64,000 bases of DNA from Lepidostoma basale (GCA_022606425.2 JAHDVF020001225.1:496001-560000); one strand, 5' to 3'. Counted from the first letter of the stretch, positions 20,525 through 31,739 are shown. Notes: generated by a model not told the origin, from the sequence alone. Made by a program: numbers and translations.

Positions 20525-21292
20525 ACGTGTTTTGATGAATGTCGGAAAGTCAAAGGTGTTAGTTTTTGAAAGGGAAGAGCAAATGACAGTTTGTAATATA
20601 AGTGTAAATGAAGAGAACTTGGAACAGGTGAGGGAATTTGTGTATTTAGGTAGCATGTTCACAGCGGATGGCCGAACGGACAGTGATGTTGAAAAAAGGG
20701 TTGGTGCGGGTAACAAAGTGAATGGAGCTTTAAAAGTAGTTATTGGAAACAAGAATTTATCAATGAAAGCGAAAATGGCCGTTCACAATGGAGTTCTGGT
20801 CCCAACTCCTATGTATGGAAGCGAAGCATGGAACTGACAGAACAAAGATGAGAGCAGAATAAATGCGGTAGAGATGAGGTCCCTAAGACGTATGTGTGGT
20901 AGAACGATGTATGACAGAATCTCAAATGCTGATATTAGGAAGGAATGTAGAGCGAAAGAAGGTATTATGAACAAAATTATGAATGGTTCGTTGCGTTGGT
21001 TCGGACATATGGAGCGCATGGGTGAAGAAAGAATGGTTAAAAAAGTATACGTTAACGATGTAAATGGAGTAAGGAGTCGAGGTAGACCGAGAAAAACATG
21101 GCATGTCCAAATTAATCAAATATTAAAGGTTGGTCATGTCAGAAGCCGGAAGAATCGACGTGCGTGTATGACTCGATGTATGAATGTGGAGGAAGCTAGA
21201 GAGGTGTGCCAGGATAGAGTAGTGTGGCGGTCCATTCTCTCTGCCTACCCCTGCGGAGAAACGGCGTGATGGTTTGTTGTTGTTGTTGTATT
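20525..21292 (+). pseudogene. RTE-a LINE C-terminal half, GTT-tail subfamily, one nonsense codon
   Basis: This is the best family copy: 20532-21269 is a single frame of about 245 codons broken only by TGA at about 20835-20837, where YGSEAWN is followed by a stop in place of Trp. In order it has MMNVGKSKVLVFE, EFVYLGSMFTADGRTDSDVE, RRMCGRTMYDRISNADIRKE, GSLRWFGHMERMGEERMVKK, RSRGRPRKTW, NRRACMTRCMNVEEAREVCQ and VWRSILSAYP. The RT core and endonuclease are missing (5' truncation). A TTG tail ends at about 21292. The terminal domain is shared by every RTE-a copy here. Confidence 0.85.
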
Positions 21293-21544
21293 AAATTCAT
21301 TTATTTATAATAATAAAATAATAAGAATGATAATAATCATAATAATAATTCAAACAGTAATTAGAAGGAACAATCATACATAATATAGAGTCAAAAACGA
21401 TGAATCCTAATATATTAAAGACGATAAACATTATAAGGAAGCAGATTACATTAGTAAGAAAGGGACAAAAATGGAAGGTAGTATTAATATTTTTTTGGTA
21501 GATTGTATAAAGGAAAAGTTTTTAATGTACTACATATATACTAA

Positions 21545-21840
21545 GGGGGAATAAGCTGGAATTTGGTTATTTATAACATTCAATTCACGTGCCTTTGCTT
21601 TAAAAAATTTCTAATTTATCAATTTTTTTTTAAATTGTTTGCTATATGCAAAAAAAATGTGTTTTTGGAATTGAAATGATGGTCAAAATTCACACAATGA
21701 TTCTGTTTTTGTATTAAATGTTGTGTTCATATAACCTCATCAAAATGATCGACCCGTCTTTCCAATATACACGGCATCACAATCCTCACAATTAATCTGG
21801 TAGATTCCACTTTGGTTGAATATATTGTCGCGAAAAAATA
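21545..21840 (-). pseudogene. Penelope-like element GIY-YIG endonuclease fragment
   Basis: About 21743-21815 on the minus strand decodes to SGIYQINCEDCDAVYIGKTG with RSF. This is the GIY..YIG signature with the CxxC spacing seen in Penelope-like C-terminal endonucleases. After stops and frame changes the downstream piece EIFKAKARELNVINNQIPAY matches the usual PLE end. A related scrap lies at 42186-42305. Confidence 0.75.
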
Positions 21841-22110
21841 AAAAACACAATTGTGATACATAAAACAAAGTTTTTAATTAACAATTTGTAATTCATTTTA
21901 AGTATTAATGCAGGCTTCCACGTGAATTATATTCCATTGTAATTAATATTTTTAATTTTGACATTTGCACATTTCATGAACTTAATTCATTTTAAGTATT
22001 AATTGTAATTCAATAAAAAGGTGAATTAAATTTAGCTAATAAGTTAACACAACATTTATTGATTCTGAGGCGGTACGAAGTTCGTCGGGTCAGCTAGTTT
22101 ATAATATTTA

Positions 22111-22155
22111 TATCACTGATGAAGAGCTTCTGTGCCCGAAACATGTTTGTAGTTT
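22111..22155 (+). ncRNA. Hammerhead-like motif, family 1
   Basis: CTGATGA (22116-22122) is exact. It is followed by A, a stem II GAGC/GCCC with one mismatch, GAAAC (22138-22142), AT and GTT. It fits a hammerhead with a two-pair stem III. Stem I is short (CA/TG). Confidence 0.6.
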
Positions 22156-22159
22156 TTTT

Positions 22160-22650
22160 TAATTTTTAATAATGTCAATTTTTAATAAGAGTTTAAACAT
22201 ATATTTTTATTTTATTATCTAATAAATATACCAATTAATGATTGCAAGTTTGAAATGAAGTAAGTTATATTGGTTCGTTCCTTTTCGATATTCTATTTGC
22301 TACAATGGTCGACTCAATTTAAATCTCAATAACGTAATATTTGAATTACAATTGAAATTATCTACTCCCTTATTTATACTGGAATTTAATATCATGAATA
22401 TTCATCGTATCCTGTCTATGGTCAGGCAATTAACCCAAATATTATTCGGCGGTTTGATGAAACACGACCAATTCAAATTTAGAATTCAAATTTGAATTAA
22501 CGCCGTTTTATGAGTTCAAAATATCAAGTAAGTATCGACTTACCAACAGGCCAAAAGTCAATTATTTTCTGCAATAACGACTTTTGTTTATTTTTTAAAT
22601 TTCGGTTAGAAAAGCGATGAGGACATTAAAAAGAATTATATTTTATGGCT
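22160..22650. other. AT-rich stretch, nothing recognised
   Basis: No frame or repeat match was found. Confidence 0.4.
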
Positions 22651-22654
22651 TCTT

Positions 22655-22935
22655 CTTCTTCTTCTTCTTTTAATAGATCTGACGATCTGTGACACAGAAA
22701 ACATATCTCGTCGGATGATGAGATCCAGCTGTCCCTCTATCTCTTAGGCGGTCTTCCAGGTGGGCGGTGTCCGGAGGGGATTTCATAAGCGGCTGTATAT
22801 GCAAGTCTGTCTCCATCCATTCGGGCTACATGGTCCCTCCAGTATCGTCTTCTGGATCCCACTGAACGATATCTTGTATTTCGCAGGTTTTTCTTATGTC
22901 TACGTTGCGGACACGATCTCGGAGAGTTTTTGGCA
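22655..22935 (-). pseudogene. LINE-GAA 3' fragment
   Basis: A TTC run (GAA tail on the minus strand) begins it. The frame 22826-23053 has LPKTLRDRVRNVDIRKTCEI with QDIVQW, the family C-terminus. Confidence 0.7.
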
Positions 22936-23039
22936 ATCTAATGATTTTACTGAAATCTCTTGATGGAAGTTTATTTGAACTAATTAAGTAAACTAAAGTA
23001 CCACCTTCTCCAACTGATATTGGAGGGGAAAATTGAGGG

Positions 23040-23210
23040 ACGCCGAAGGCCATGAAGGAGACAAATGTCCTGGCTGCGAAACGTGAGGGAGTGGACCGGC
23101 ATCTGAAGTGTGGAGGAGCTGTTCCGAGCGGCGCACGACAGGAAAAGGTTCGCCGAGGTGATTGCCAACGTTGGGGAAACCCGACAGGACACTTGAAGAA
23201 AAAGAAGAAG
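23040..23210 (+). pseudogene. LINE C-terminus with GAA-rich tail
   Basis: The plus strand decodes to VEELFRAAHDRKRFAEVIAN followed by VGETRQDT and a stop, then GAAGAAAAAGAAGAAGAA. It is a LINE C-terminal end of uncertain family. Confidence 0.5.
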
Positions 23211-23211
23211 A

Positions 23212-23440
23212 ACTAACTAACCATCACGCAGTCTCCCCGGAAGAGTGGTATAAAGAATTGACCGGCACACTATTCTGTCATGCACGCACGCCGATTTATC
23301 TTACTCCTCACGTGACCTTCATTTAAATATGATTGATTTGATCATGCCACGTTTTCCTCAGCCTTCCCATTAATTTCTTTCCTTATTTCGTCACGCGGTA
23401 TTCTATCAAACATCGATTTACTGCGCATAAAATAACAATT
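23212..23440 (-). repeat. RTE-a C-terminal remnant
   Basis: It begins with AACTAACTAACCATCACGC and covers the CMT..NVGHVRS and RKTWHDQI regions with deletions. Confidence 0.6.
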
Positions 23441-23454
23441 AGGCTAATTTGTAT

Positions 23455-23960
23455 ATCGCCGTTTTCGTGAATAGCTCACCTCAAGGGCGCTTTGACAATG
23501 TTTTTATCCAGGAGAGCTGCTTCTGACTCCAGAAATCAGATAACCGTTGTTAACATTTTATGCAATATTTTGGAAAGGTGGGTTTTATGTGAGATTCAAA
23601 AATTTTCAGATAATCAATGCATCTGAGGCGTGCAGGAAGCATATTCCAGGCGGACGGACCTGCCACTGCGAAGGCCCGATCTCCGAAATTTGTCCGGGGG
23701 TTGCGCTTTGGCTCAACTAGTCTGCCTATTGCCAAGGAGTTTACTCATCGAAGCGTAGATCGCCGCAAGTTAGGGCTATCAGTAACACAAAGTTCAGATA
23801 TATAGGCTGGTGCCATTCCGTGAAGTGCTTTAAAAACCGTCCAGCACAGTTTATACTGGATTTTTTCAGGACGCTTGAGCCAGTGAAGATCTTTTTGATT
23901 TTGTGAAATATGTGAGTTTTTGGAACACCTTTTTCATAAGTCGTGCTGCCGCATTGAAAA
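23455..23960 (-). pseudogene. CR1-like LINE C-terminal fragment and 3' UTR
   Basis: The frame 23550-23735 shows AIGRLVEPKRNPRTNFGDRA with FAVAGPSAWNMLPARLRCID. The 3' stem-loop CGCCG..CAAGGGCGC lies at about 23457-23493. Confidence 0.7.
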
Positions 23961-23974
23961 CAAATTGAAGTTTA

Positions 23975-24330
23975 TTTTTAAGGATTTATTGTATCTCAAA
24001 AGAGACGAAGATGCAAATTGGAAACGGAATATGGTGGTCGAGGCGTTTACAGGACTTATGACCTGTCAGATAAACGTCTTCGAAAAATTTGTCTGATGTG
24101 GTAGTCGTAAGAAGGGAGGAATGGGGAATATTGTATAACATAAAGCGTGCGCTTAACCCAACCAATGACAGGTCATAAGTCCTGTAAACGTCTCGTCCAC
24201 CATATTCTGTTTCCAGTTTGCATCTTTGTCTCTATTGAGATACAATTTATCCTTAAAAATGATAACCCGCTATGGGTAAAATCCAGTATTCGTCTACAAG
24301 TATTTGTATACATTCAAAATGTTGAAGATT
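23975..24330. repeat. R531 palindromic copy
   Basis: A plus arm (about 23980-24068) and a minus arm (about 24166-24256) are inverted copies of about 89 bp around ACAGGACTTATGACCTGTCA. They flank about 100 bp of internal R531 sequence. Confidence 0.7.
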
Positions 24331-24429
24331 GGCGTAAATGCCGTTGCAATAGTCAAGTGGATCTTTTATCTTACTTTTATCCGTATTCTGCAAATTTATT
24401 TATTTATTATTATGATGATTTGTATTTTC

Positions 24430-24745
24430 AGTGCGCCGTTTTGTAAAATCAATTACTCCAAGGGCGCACTAGGAAATGACTGACCGAACAGTGCAGTCTT
24501 CAGATGTTTCTTGAATTTAACGTCACTATCCTCATACTTAATAATAACATGGAGGCTATTCCACGCCAACGGACCCGCAACGCTGAAAGCACGATCATAG
24601 AAACATGGTTTATTGGCTCTGACTGGAATCGCTATGTTGTTTGCACTTGTTTCTACTGATCGGAGTGAACGTTGCCTTTCCGTTGGCATGGGTGTCACGT
24701 AGAGGTCCGATATATACGGTGGCGCTCTCTGGTGTCGAGCCTTAA
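24430..24745 (-). pseudogene. CR1-like LINE C-terminal fragment
   Basis: The frame 24453-24698 has NKPCFYDRAFSVAGPLAWNS followed by KFKKHLKTALFGQSF. The 3' stem-loop GCGCCG..CAAGGGCGC is at 24431-24467. Confidence 0.7.
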
Positions 24746-25190
24746 AGCTTCACATTCATACATCGGCTCTAAACATGAATTTTCTCAAGGTTTTCTGGCC
24801 CGGATTTTCTTTACTCCAAACGTTTTACTTCATTTTCCATTAATTTTATCTTGGATAATATGTTGTTTTTATTATTTACAGAAAATAATTCCCCTCAATT
24901 ATTTAAAGATACTATTTTACCATTAGGTCAAGAAATTACCCTGAACATTAATAACAGTGCCGGCTCTTACGTCGGCATTCCTTAAGCGCCCTCTGGGAAG
25001 TATGCCAGGGCTGGAGCCTGAAGGGGCGGGGACATACCACAGGGCTATTACTAATGAAAACCGACAACTGCTTAACAAATTCTAGACAAAATTTAATAGT
25101 ATGCATATTATAAACTTTAATAGCAGGATTATGAAACCCAACCACAACTTTTATATGTTGTTGAATCAAAGGCCTTAAATGTTGTAATAG
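24746..25190. other. Mostly unrecognised stretch
   Basis: A GC-rich island at about 24957-25045 (CGCCCTCTGGGAAGTATGCC, GGGGCGGGGACATACC) may be part of a LINE 5' region. Compare GGGGACATACC at about 44255. Confidence 0.35.
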
Positions 25191-25194
25191 CGTA

Positions 25195-25645
25195 AATATT
25201 CAGCAGTAGCGTTAAAAGTGTACTGCTGTATGGATGTGAGACTTGGAAATCTACCGCGGACGTTATTGGAAAACTCCAGGTGTTTATAAATAGGTGCCTT
25301 TGATCAATATTCAAGATCCATTGACCCAAATCAGTGTCAAATGCCGTTCTCTGGACCATGTCAGGCGAAAAGCCAATTAGAGAACAAGTCGCTAGGCGCA
25401 AATGGCAGTGGATCGGTCACAATCTGAGACGGAACCCAGCCTGCATTACTCAGGGCCCACTAGACTGCTCCTCTATAGGGGGAAAGAGAAAGCGAGGCAG
25501 ACCTAGAGCCACCTTGAGAAGAGCCCTGTAGGACGAGGTTAAGGCAGCAAGCCTCACTTGGGATGATGTTAGGCATCAGGCATGCGATAGAGTCGGGTGG
25601 AGAAGGTTTCTTGAGGCCCTATGCACCACAAAGGTGTGACAGGAC
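25195..25645 (+). pseudogene. RTE-like LINE C-terminus (third family)
   Basis: It decodes with two stops to VLLYGCETWKSTADVIGKLQ and VFINRCL, then SNAVLWTMSGEKPIREQVAR followed by RKWQWIGHNLRRNPACI. It continues with GKRKRGRPRATLRRAL, VKAASLTWDDVRHQACDRVG and WRRFLEAL. This is the widespread LINE C-terminal domain with WIGH and GRP motifs. It is a different family from RTE-a. Confidence 0.7.
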
Positions 25646-25799
25646 AAAAATAAGAGAAGAAAAATGTTGATATGATAAAATGGCTGGTGGTATTTGAAAT
25701 GTGACAGCACCTCAAAATGTTGCGCATTATTTGGATCGATATGGTAAGCAAAATAAATGTTCTCCAAAGAGCTCCATTATAAGGCTAGTGGTAACAAAT

Positions 25800-26200
25800 T
25801 GTTCAAATCAAATCAGTTTATTTCATCAATGTACATTACAAAATCAAGGCTTAAGGCATCTATTGGGGACAGGTAAAAAAATATATTGTAGATAGTATAC
25901 TATCAGAAACGCATTAGAGATGATTCGACATTAGGAAGACAAGATACTCTCCAAAATCAAGAATTTTTGACGACAAAAACGTTGATTTTAATTGCTCTTC
26001 CCACCGGTGTAACCAGAGGCAGGTTGTTTCTGGCGGCCGGTAGGTAAAACAATCTATACTGTCGCTGTCGGAGATATCTATCAAGGACAAAAAGCCGAAC
26101 ATCCTCCAGCACGGCCGAGTTCTCGAAATATCCCCTGAGTAATCTAAAGAATTCGGTTATGAGATGCCCATCTCTTCGAAACTCCAGAAAATTGGTCCCA
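25800..26200 (-). pseudogene. LINE-J C-terminal fragment and 3' UTR
   Basis: The frame 25957-26247 carries FRRDGHLITEFFRLLRGYFE with NSAVLEDVRLFVLDRYLRQR and YLPAARNNLPLVTPVGRAI. The 3' UTR ends at CAAATCAAATCAG, i.e. (TTTGA)n on the minus strand. Confidence 0.75.
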
Positions 26201-26246
26201 AGCAATCCCAAAAGAAATACCGTGGGATAGAGCCATGTATAGCCCA

Positions 26247-26540
26247 AAAAAATAGAGTCGTGGACAATGACTCTTAAGGAACAACAAAGAATCTACTGGT
26301 TTGAGAATAGGATACAAAGAATGATTTTGAGATCCAGACCCGGTATGGAAGTGTCAACTTGGAGGTATAGGACTAACCAAGAGATCCGTACGATGACCCA
26401 GAAGCCCCAAATAAGCAGCGTGAGAGCCGGTCGCCTAGCATGGAATGGGCATGTATGACGAACCGAAGATACCAGAGTAATTAAGACCCTGTATGCGTCT
26501 AGACCAAATGGAGTAAGACCTTTTGAAGGCCTAGACCAGA
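26247..26540 (+). pseudogene. RTE-like LINE C-terminus (fourth family)
   Basis: ENRIQRMILRSRPGMEVSTW, then RTNQEIRTMTQKPQ and RAGRLAWNGHV, matches the better copy at 57.7 kb. Confidence 0.65.
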
Positions 26541-27160
26541 GATGGCGAACCTTATTCTCAAGTGTGTCAAATTTATTAAAAATATATTTAAAAAAGCGCT
26601 GTATAGGGTTTCCATAAAAAGAAAAACGCGACACATTTTTATTTAAAGAAGGAAGTCGACCTTTTTTTAGCTCATCAACGAATTCCGACTGAAGAATATT
26701 AAAAAAGAAACATTAAACAATAAGTAATTATAACAACACAAAGTTATGACGAACATAGAAGAAATAAATAATTTATTATCTCATCAGGCGTCAAAGGATG
26801 TGAAAATTCTTCAAGGATTTCCAACTAATCGAGAATGCTGTCGACTCAAAAAAATTTCCGCGTATTGGAAAATCGTACAAAAAATATGGCACCAGTGTTT
26901 GGTGTTTCGCGTTTGAGTGATTGAATCTTCGGGCGACAGATTGACGTGAGGGTGTCCGGGGGTGTAACAAAGCAATCATCCCTATACGCAGACAATCGCC
27001 CGGAAATATTGCTTCTCTTTTTCCAAATGAAGTCTTCTCGTTATTTGTTCTGTACCTGATATCTTGAAGTTTTCGTAATAACAAATAATAAAAATACATA
27101 TAAAGACATAAAAATAAGGGATGGATCTGAGAACAATTTTATTTTTAAAAATAACTTACT
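26541..27160. other. Mostly unrecognised stretch
   Basis: CAGAGATGGCGAACC at about 26532 resembles a hAT-type end, but no partner was found. ACACAAAGTTATGACG at about 26738 recurs at about 60009. Confidence 0.35.
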
Positions 27161-27164
27161 AAGC

Positions 27165-27530
27165 ATGAAACTGACTCACCGAAGGGGTAGGCAGAAATAA
27201 ATAACCTCCACACTGTACTTTAAATAGTCCATTGTTTTGGCCAAAACAGTATAATGCATTAAAACATGAAATGGAATACAATGGAGTTTTAGTCCCGACT
27301 CTAATGTATGGAAGTGAAGCTTGGAGTTGGCAGAAGAAGGATGAATTCTTCCGGCTTCCAGCTTCTGAAAGGCGGCCATGTTCAAAGTAGGAACAACCGA
27401 CGAGCGTGCATGTCACGATGAGTGAATGTAGAAGAGGCGCAAGAATTGTGCCAGGAAAGAACAATGTGGCGATCCATCCTCTCTGCCTACCCCTCCGGGG
27501 AGCAATTGACAGTTTATTTAGTTAGTTACA
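27165..27530 (+). pseudogene. RTE-a remnant
   Basis: NGVLVPTLMYGSEAWSWQKK is followed, after a deletion, by NRRACM.R.VNVEEAQELCQERTMWRSILSAYPSG and a degenerate tail. Confidence 0.65.
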
Positions 27531-27940
27531 TTCAATATTTTTCCAGCTACCTTGTAAGATAAGAAAATAACATTAGAAAATCTAAGTTGGATGAAGATTA
27601 CCTGAAACAAATCGGGTAAAGGAGAAAGGTGAATAATTAAGATATAAAAAAATAAAGGTTTCTTTGAAGTGTCTGACGGAATAACAAATTTTGATTTACT
27701 TTGTTTAACGTTTTCAATTAGTTAGAAATTATAGTATGAAGGAAAAGTTAATAAACAGGTTCATATTTTTCAAAAATTTCTTGAAGACTTATTCATTAAA
27801 ACTTACTTAAGGGAAATCCTTTGTGAAGAGTTACAAATAATTTAGTTGGAAATATAATCTAGTTATTCTATTAAGTAGAAAACATTTTTAATAACGTTAG
27901 GATTTCCACCTAATATCATAAGACGATTTCATAACTGAAT
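27531..27940. other. AT-rich stretch, nothing recognised
   Basis: No frame or repeat match was found. Confidence 0.4.
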
Positions 27941-27949
27941 TTACCTGAT

Positions 27950-28655
27950 TTTGAATGTATACAAATACTTGTAGACGAATACTGGATTTTACCCATTGGG
28001 GGGTTATCATTTTAAGGATAAATTGTATCTCAATAGAGACGAAGATGTAAATTGGAAACAGAATATGGTGGTCTAGGCTTTTACAGGACTTATGACCTGT
28101 CATTGGTTGGGTTAAGCGCACGCTTTATGTAATAAAACATTCGCCATTTCGCCCTTCTTACGACCACCACGTCTGACAAATTTTTGGAAGATGTATATAT
28201 GCTACAACGTTGGGGAACACTTCACATTTTTAGTTCAATCTACACTAGCGCCATCTATAAATATTGGATATAAGCATTAAGCAGAAGATCTTTATTAACG
28301 CAATGTGAAAGGCTTAAAATTTGTCAGACGTAGTGGTCGAAAGAAGGGCAGAATGGCGAATGTTGTATTATTATACATAAAGCGTGCGCTTAACCCTACC
28401 GAGTGGTGGTCTAGGGGATAGAACGCTTGGCTTCTAATCCAGGGGACATGGGTTCAAGCCTGGATACGACCAAATTCCTTCTTCACAATAATGAGCTATT
28501 TTCTGCTCACATTGAAGATTGTAAATAGAAATTCTAATATCATTGATATAAATCTTTGATGTTAGTCTTTTTTTTAAATACCCACCATACCTGTTTCCAA
28601 TGTAAAACCTCTTCGTCTCTATTGAGATGCAATTAATCCTTGAATTTACCTGTAT
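27950..28655. repeat. R531 plus copy and inverted partial copy, split by SINE2
   Basis: The plus copy spans about 27950-28315. An inverted part follows (28316-28401) and its end reappears after SINE2 at about 28590-28650 (TCTTCGTCTCTATTGAGATG). Confidence 0.65.
28402..28580 (+). repeat. SINE2 (tRNA-derived) copy
   Basis: GTGGTCTAGGGGATAGAACG resembles a tRNA D-arm and A box, CTTCTAA an anticodon loop (TCT), and GGGTTCAAGCC a B box. The non-tRNA body (ACATTGAAGATTGTAAAT) follows. The fold is imperfect, so this is a SINE and not a tRNA gene. Confidence 0.65.
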
Positions 28656-28727
28656 TAACCCTTTGCACTCGGAAGATTTACGGATTATTTTACCACCAAA
28701 TCGAAGCATTTTTAAGAATATTATATT
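28655..28727 (+). repeat. Possible piggyBac-like terminus
   Basis: TTAACCCTTTGCACTCGGAA begins with TTAA and CCCT. There is only one end. Confidence 0.35.
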
Positions 28728-29064
28728 AATTAGGCCGTACTGGAGGGTGTTCAGCTTTCTGTCCCTGATAGATATCTCAGACAGCGTCAGCATAGATTGT
28801 TTTACTTACTGGCCGCCAGAACCAACTTGCCTCTGGTGACACCGGTGGGAAGAGCAATGGATCTGCTGAACGCGATCTCCTCGGAGATCGAAGTCTTTCA
28901 TATTAGTGAAAGTACGTTCAGAAGTCAAATACTCGTAATTCTGGAGATTATCTTGTCTTCCTAATATCGAACAATCTCTCATGTTTCTGGTTGTATACTA
29001 TAATGGATGTCTTAAAAATAATTTTGTATTGTATTTTGATGAAATAAACTGATTTGATTTGATC
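28728..29064 (+). pseudogene. LINE-J 3' fragment with (TTTGA)n tail
   Basis: It holds the CRQ.RLFYLLAARTNLPLVTPVGRAMDLLN-like coding end, then AATAAACTGATTTGATTTGA. Confidence 0.7.
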
Positions 29065-29689
29065 ACGACGCCCAAGATTGAAGTGCAGTCGAAAGGCCCA
29101 CTGGGTGGCGATGACAGAACGGCCATTTTCAAGAAACGTGCGGACGGTAAAGCCCCGATGTTTTCCGGACTAAACCATGGCAACGACTGAAAACGGCAAG
29201 ACCCTCCCGATACAATGAGACCATTACTAGGTTCTTACTATTAGGAATGTACCGGCTTTTTAAAACTGCACTGTCTATTTTGCCGCACCCTATACAATAT
29301 CATATTAATTAGTTTAATCAATATTTCGTTTATTTAATTAAAATAGCCACTACGTTGGATCACATAATAATATATTAATAAAGGCCAACTTCTATCAATC
29401 AATAAAAGGTAAGGGTCGAACCGCGAACTATTAATTATTCATCCTTTTGGTTATTTTTTTATACAGATGAACATTCCACCCTTTGTTATGTAAAAACAGT
29501 ATTCCGCGCCATTCAGGTGTTTTGAATTTCACATTGTCTTTGTTTGGGCGCCGTAATTGTCTACGGGGGTTGCGCCCGTTTCCTCTACCAAAAATATATT
29601 ATTACAGAGCCGGCTTCACGGATTTAAAACACTCGGAAAAAACTAAGAACAATAATATTTAAAAATCTTAATGGAAATATTCCTCACTA
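29065..29689. other. Unrecognised stretch with moderate GC
   Basis: No frame with motifs and no repeat match in the window. Confidence 0.4.
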
Positions 29690-30840
29690 AACTATCTAAC
29701 TAATTATCACGCCGTTTATTCCAGAGGGGTAGGCAGAAAGAATGCACTGCCACACTTTTCTTTCCTGACATATTTCTCTCGATTCCTCAACATTCATTCG
29801 ACTTCTTTGACTCCTCACGTGGCCGACATTCATGATTAACTTGATCGTGCCACCTCTATTTCTAGTTCCATTTACATCGTAAGAATATACTTTTTTTACA
29901 TTCTTTCTTCGTTCATTTTTTCCATGTGTCCAAACCATTTTAATTCTACCCCCGCAGGGATAGGCAGAGATGACGAACCGTCACCCTACTCTGTCCTGAC
30001 ATACCTCTCGAGGTTCCTCTACATTCATATATCGTGACATGCACGCTCGTCGTTTTCCCGAGATCGAATGTGGCCGCTTTTTATAATATTCCTCACAAGT
30101 AAGGATATTGCAGACCAATTTTATTTTATAGTATAATATAAAATGGCGAAATCCAGTATTCGTCTATAAATATTTGTATACATTCAAATTGTTGTAAAAA
30201 CAAAAACTGGTCAAAATTATAGCATATATATTGGAGTGACATCTCCAGGCGGTTTCTAGCAATGCGCTAATGGCGGTAGCCTTTCACATTGCGTTAACAA
30301 TATCTTCTGCTTAATGCTTAAAATCCAATCTTCATAGATGGCGTTAGTGTGTAGATTGAATATACTACCATGTTAAGGGTGGCGTTGGAGATTAACATAT
30401 ATATATACAACTTCCCAAAAATTTGTCAGACATGGTGGTCATAAGAAAAAAATGTGGAATGGGGAATGTTGTATTACATAAACCGTGCGCTTAACTCAAC
30501 CAATGACAGGTCATAAGTCCTGTTAACACCTTGATCAACCATATTCTGTTTCCAATTTGCATCTTCGTCTCAATTGAGATACAATGGATTCGTTAACATA
30601 TACTTTTTTTACCATTCTTTATTCGTTCATTCTTTCCGTGTGTCCAAACCTTTTTGATTATACCCCCGCAGGGGTAGGCAGAGAGGACGAACCGTCACAC
30701 TCCTCTGTCCTGACATACCTCTCGAGGTTCCTCTACATTCATATATCGTAACATGCACGCTCGTCGTTTTTCCGAGTTCGAATGTGGCCGCCTTTTATAA
30801 TATTCCTCACAAGTAAGGATATTGCAGACCAATTCTCAAA
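29690..30840 (-). repeat. RTE-a remnants in a 714-bp direct duplication around an R531 copy
   Basis: A block of about 235 bp (about 29880-30120) is repeated at about 30594-30835, including non-RTE sequence TATTCCTCACAAGTAAGGAT. Between them lies an R531 minus copy (30150-30590). A further RTE-a 3' end is at 29690-29945. Confidence 0.7.
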
Positions 30841-30864
30841 AGAATTGTAAAAATAAAAATCCGG

Positions 30865-31025
30865 GTGGTAGTCTAGGGGATAGAACGCTTGGACTTGGGT
30901 TCAAGCCTGAATACGACCAGATACATTCTTCATAATGATGAGCTATTTTGTGTTCACATTGAAGATTGTAAAATGAATTCTAATATCATTGATATAAATC
31001 CTTGTAAAAAAAAAAAAAATTGTGA
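30865..31025 (+). repeat. SINE2 copy with internal deletion
   Basis: It is the same as 28402-28580, but the anticodon region between CGCTTGG and GGGTTCAAGCC is deleted. It ends in a poly(A) run. Confidence 0.65.
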
Positions 31026-31460
31026 TACAAAGTTTTATGATTTAACATTTTAAAGCAAAATAGTATAAAAATCTTATTTTATCAATTTTTTACGGTGACT
31101 TTAGAAGTTTGTGGTTCGCCCTTGAATGTGTAACCTTAATCTGGTTCTGTATTTTTAACCCCTTTGTGCCCGAGCTCATAATATAAGCCATTGTTGGTCC
31201 GAGCGGCCTAATCAAACATAATTTTGACTGGTCAAACATGCGAGTCCGGTGATGGCGGCTAGTTATTATGTTATCAAAATTGTAAAATTCTGAATATCTC
31301 CCGCTTCGTGGTACGTTAAACTCACTGTGTGTATATGAAAAAATTTTTAATTAAAAAAAAGTAATAGACACGGCCACGTCATGCGGCGCTAAGTTGGTTG
31401 TGCTACACGGAAAGTGATGAAAGCGGACCAGCGATACAGAAGACGCGGAAGACCCACATT
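31026..31460. other. Mostly unrecognised; possible piggyBac-like end
   Basis: TTAACCCCTTTGTGCCCGAG at about 31155 has a TTAA plus CCCC start similar to 28655. No partner end was identified. Confidence 0.35.
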
Positions 31461-31461
31461 C

Positions 31462-31565
31462 AAGAGGATGAGATCAAATCAAATCAAATCAGTTAATTTA
31501 CTCAAAAGACATTATAAACAGCATAAATGAAGGTATCTATTGAGTACAGGTCAAATATTATATAC
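31462..31565 (-). repeat. LINE-J (TTTGA)n 3' end
   Basis: CAAATCAAATCAAATCAG and the UTR ATCTATTGAGTACAGGTCAA match 25796-25875. Confidence 0.65.
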
Positions 31566-31739
31566 ATACAACATGTTATTCTGATTTTGAAAAATTTGGT
31601 TTGGTTCATGTGGTGCTCCTGTTAATTTGTAGATATTTCGCGTATAAGTGAATTGTTTTGGTCAATTTAACTGTTGCTGCACTGTATAATAGTTGGTTGT
31701 GTCACGTAATACGTTTGTATTGTTTTGCTGTTAAAATTA

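Larger units (their letters stand above)
19715..22097 (+). mobile_element. Helitron ends enclosing nested insertions
   Basis: The 5' end is TCTATATATATAAAAC after an A (19714). The early body GTTAGTTACACCATTTATAA with CGAGAACGGCTGGACC is typical of insect Helitrons. The 3' end is CTAG (22094-22097) before a T, preceded by the palindrome ACGAAGTTCGT about 10 bases upstream. The A/T insertion site and CTRR end fit Helitron rules. No Rep/helicase frame is visible. An RTE-a copy and a Penelope fragment lie inside. Confidence 0.65.

Noticed and set aside
26532..26640. hAT element start (CAGAGATGGCGAACC)
   Set aside because: No matching inverted end or 8-bp duplication was found. A similar lone hint is TAGGGGTGGCCAACAAGC at about 39257.
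28402..28480. Possible tRNA-Arg(TCT) gene
   Set aside because: Anticodon-stem mismatches and a second copy with the anticodon deleted indicate SINE2.
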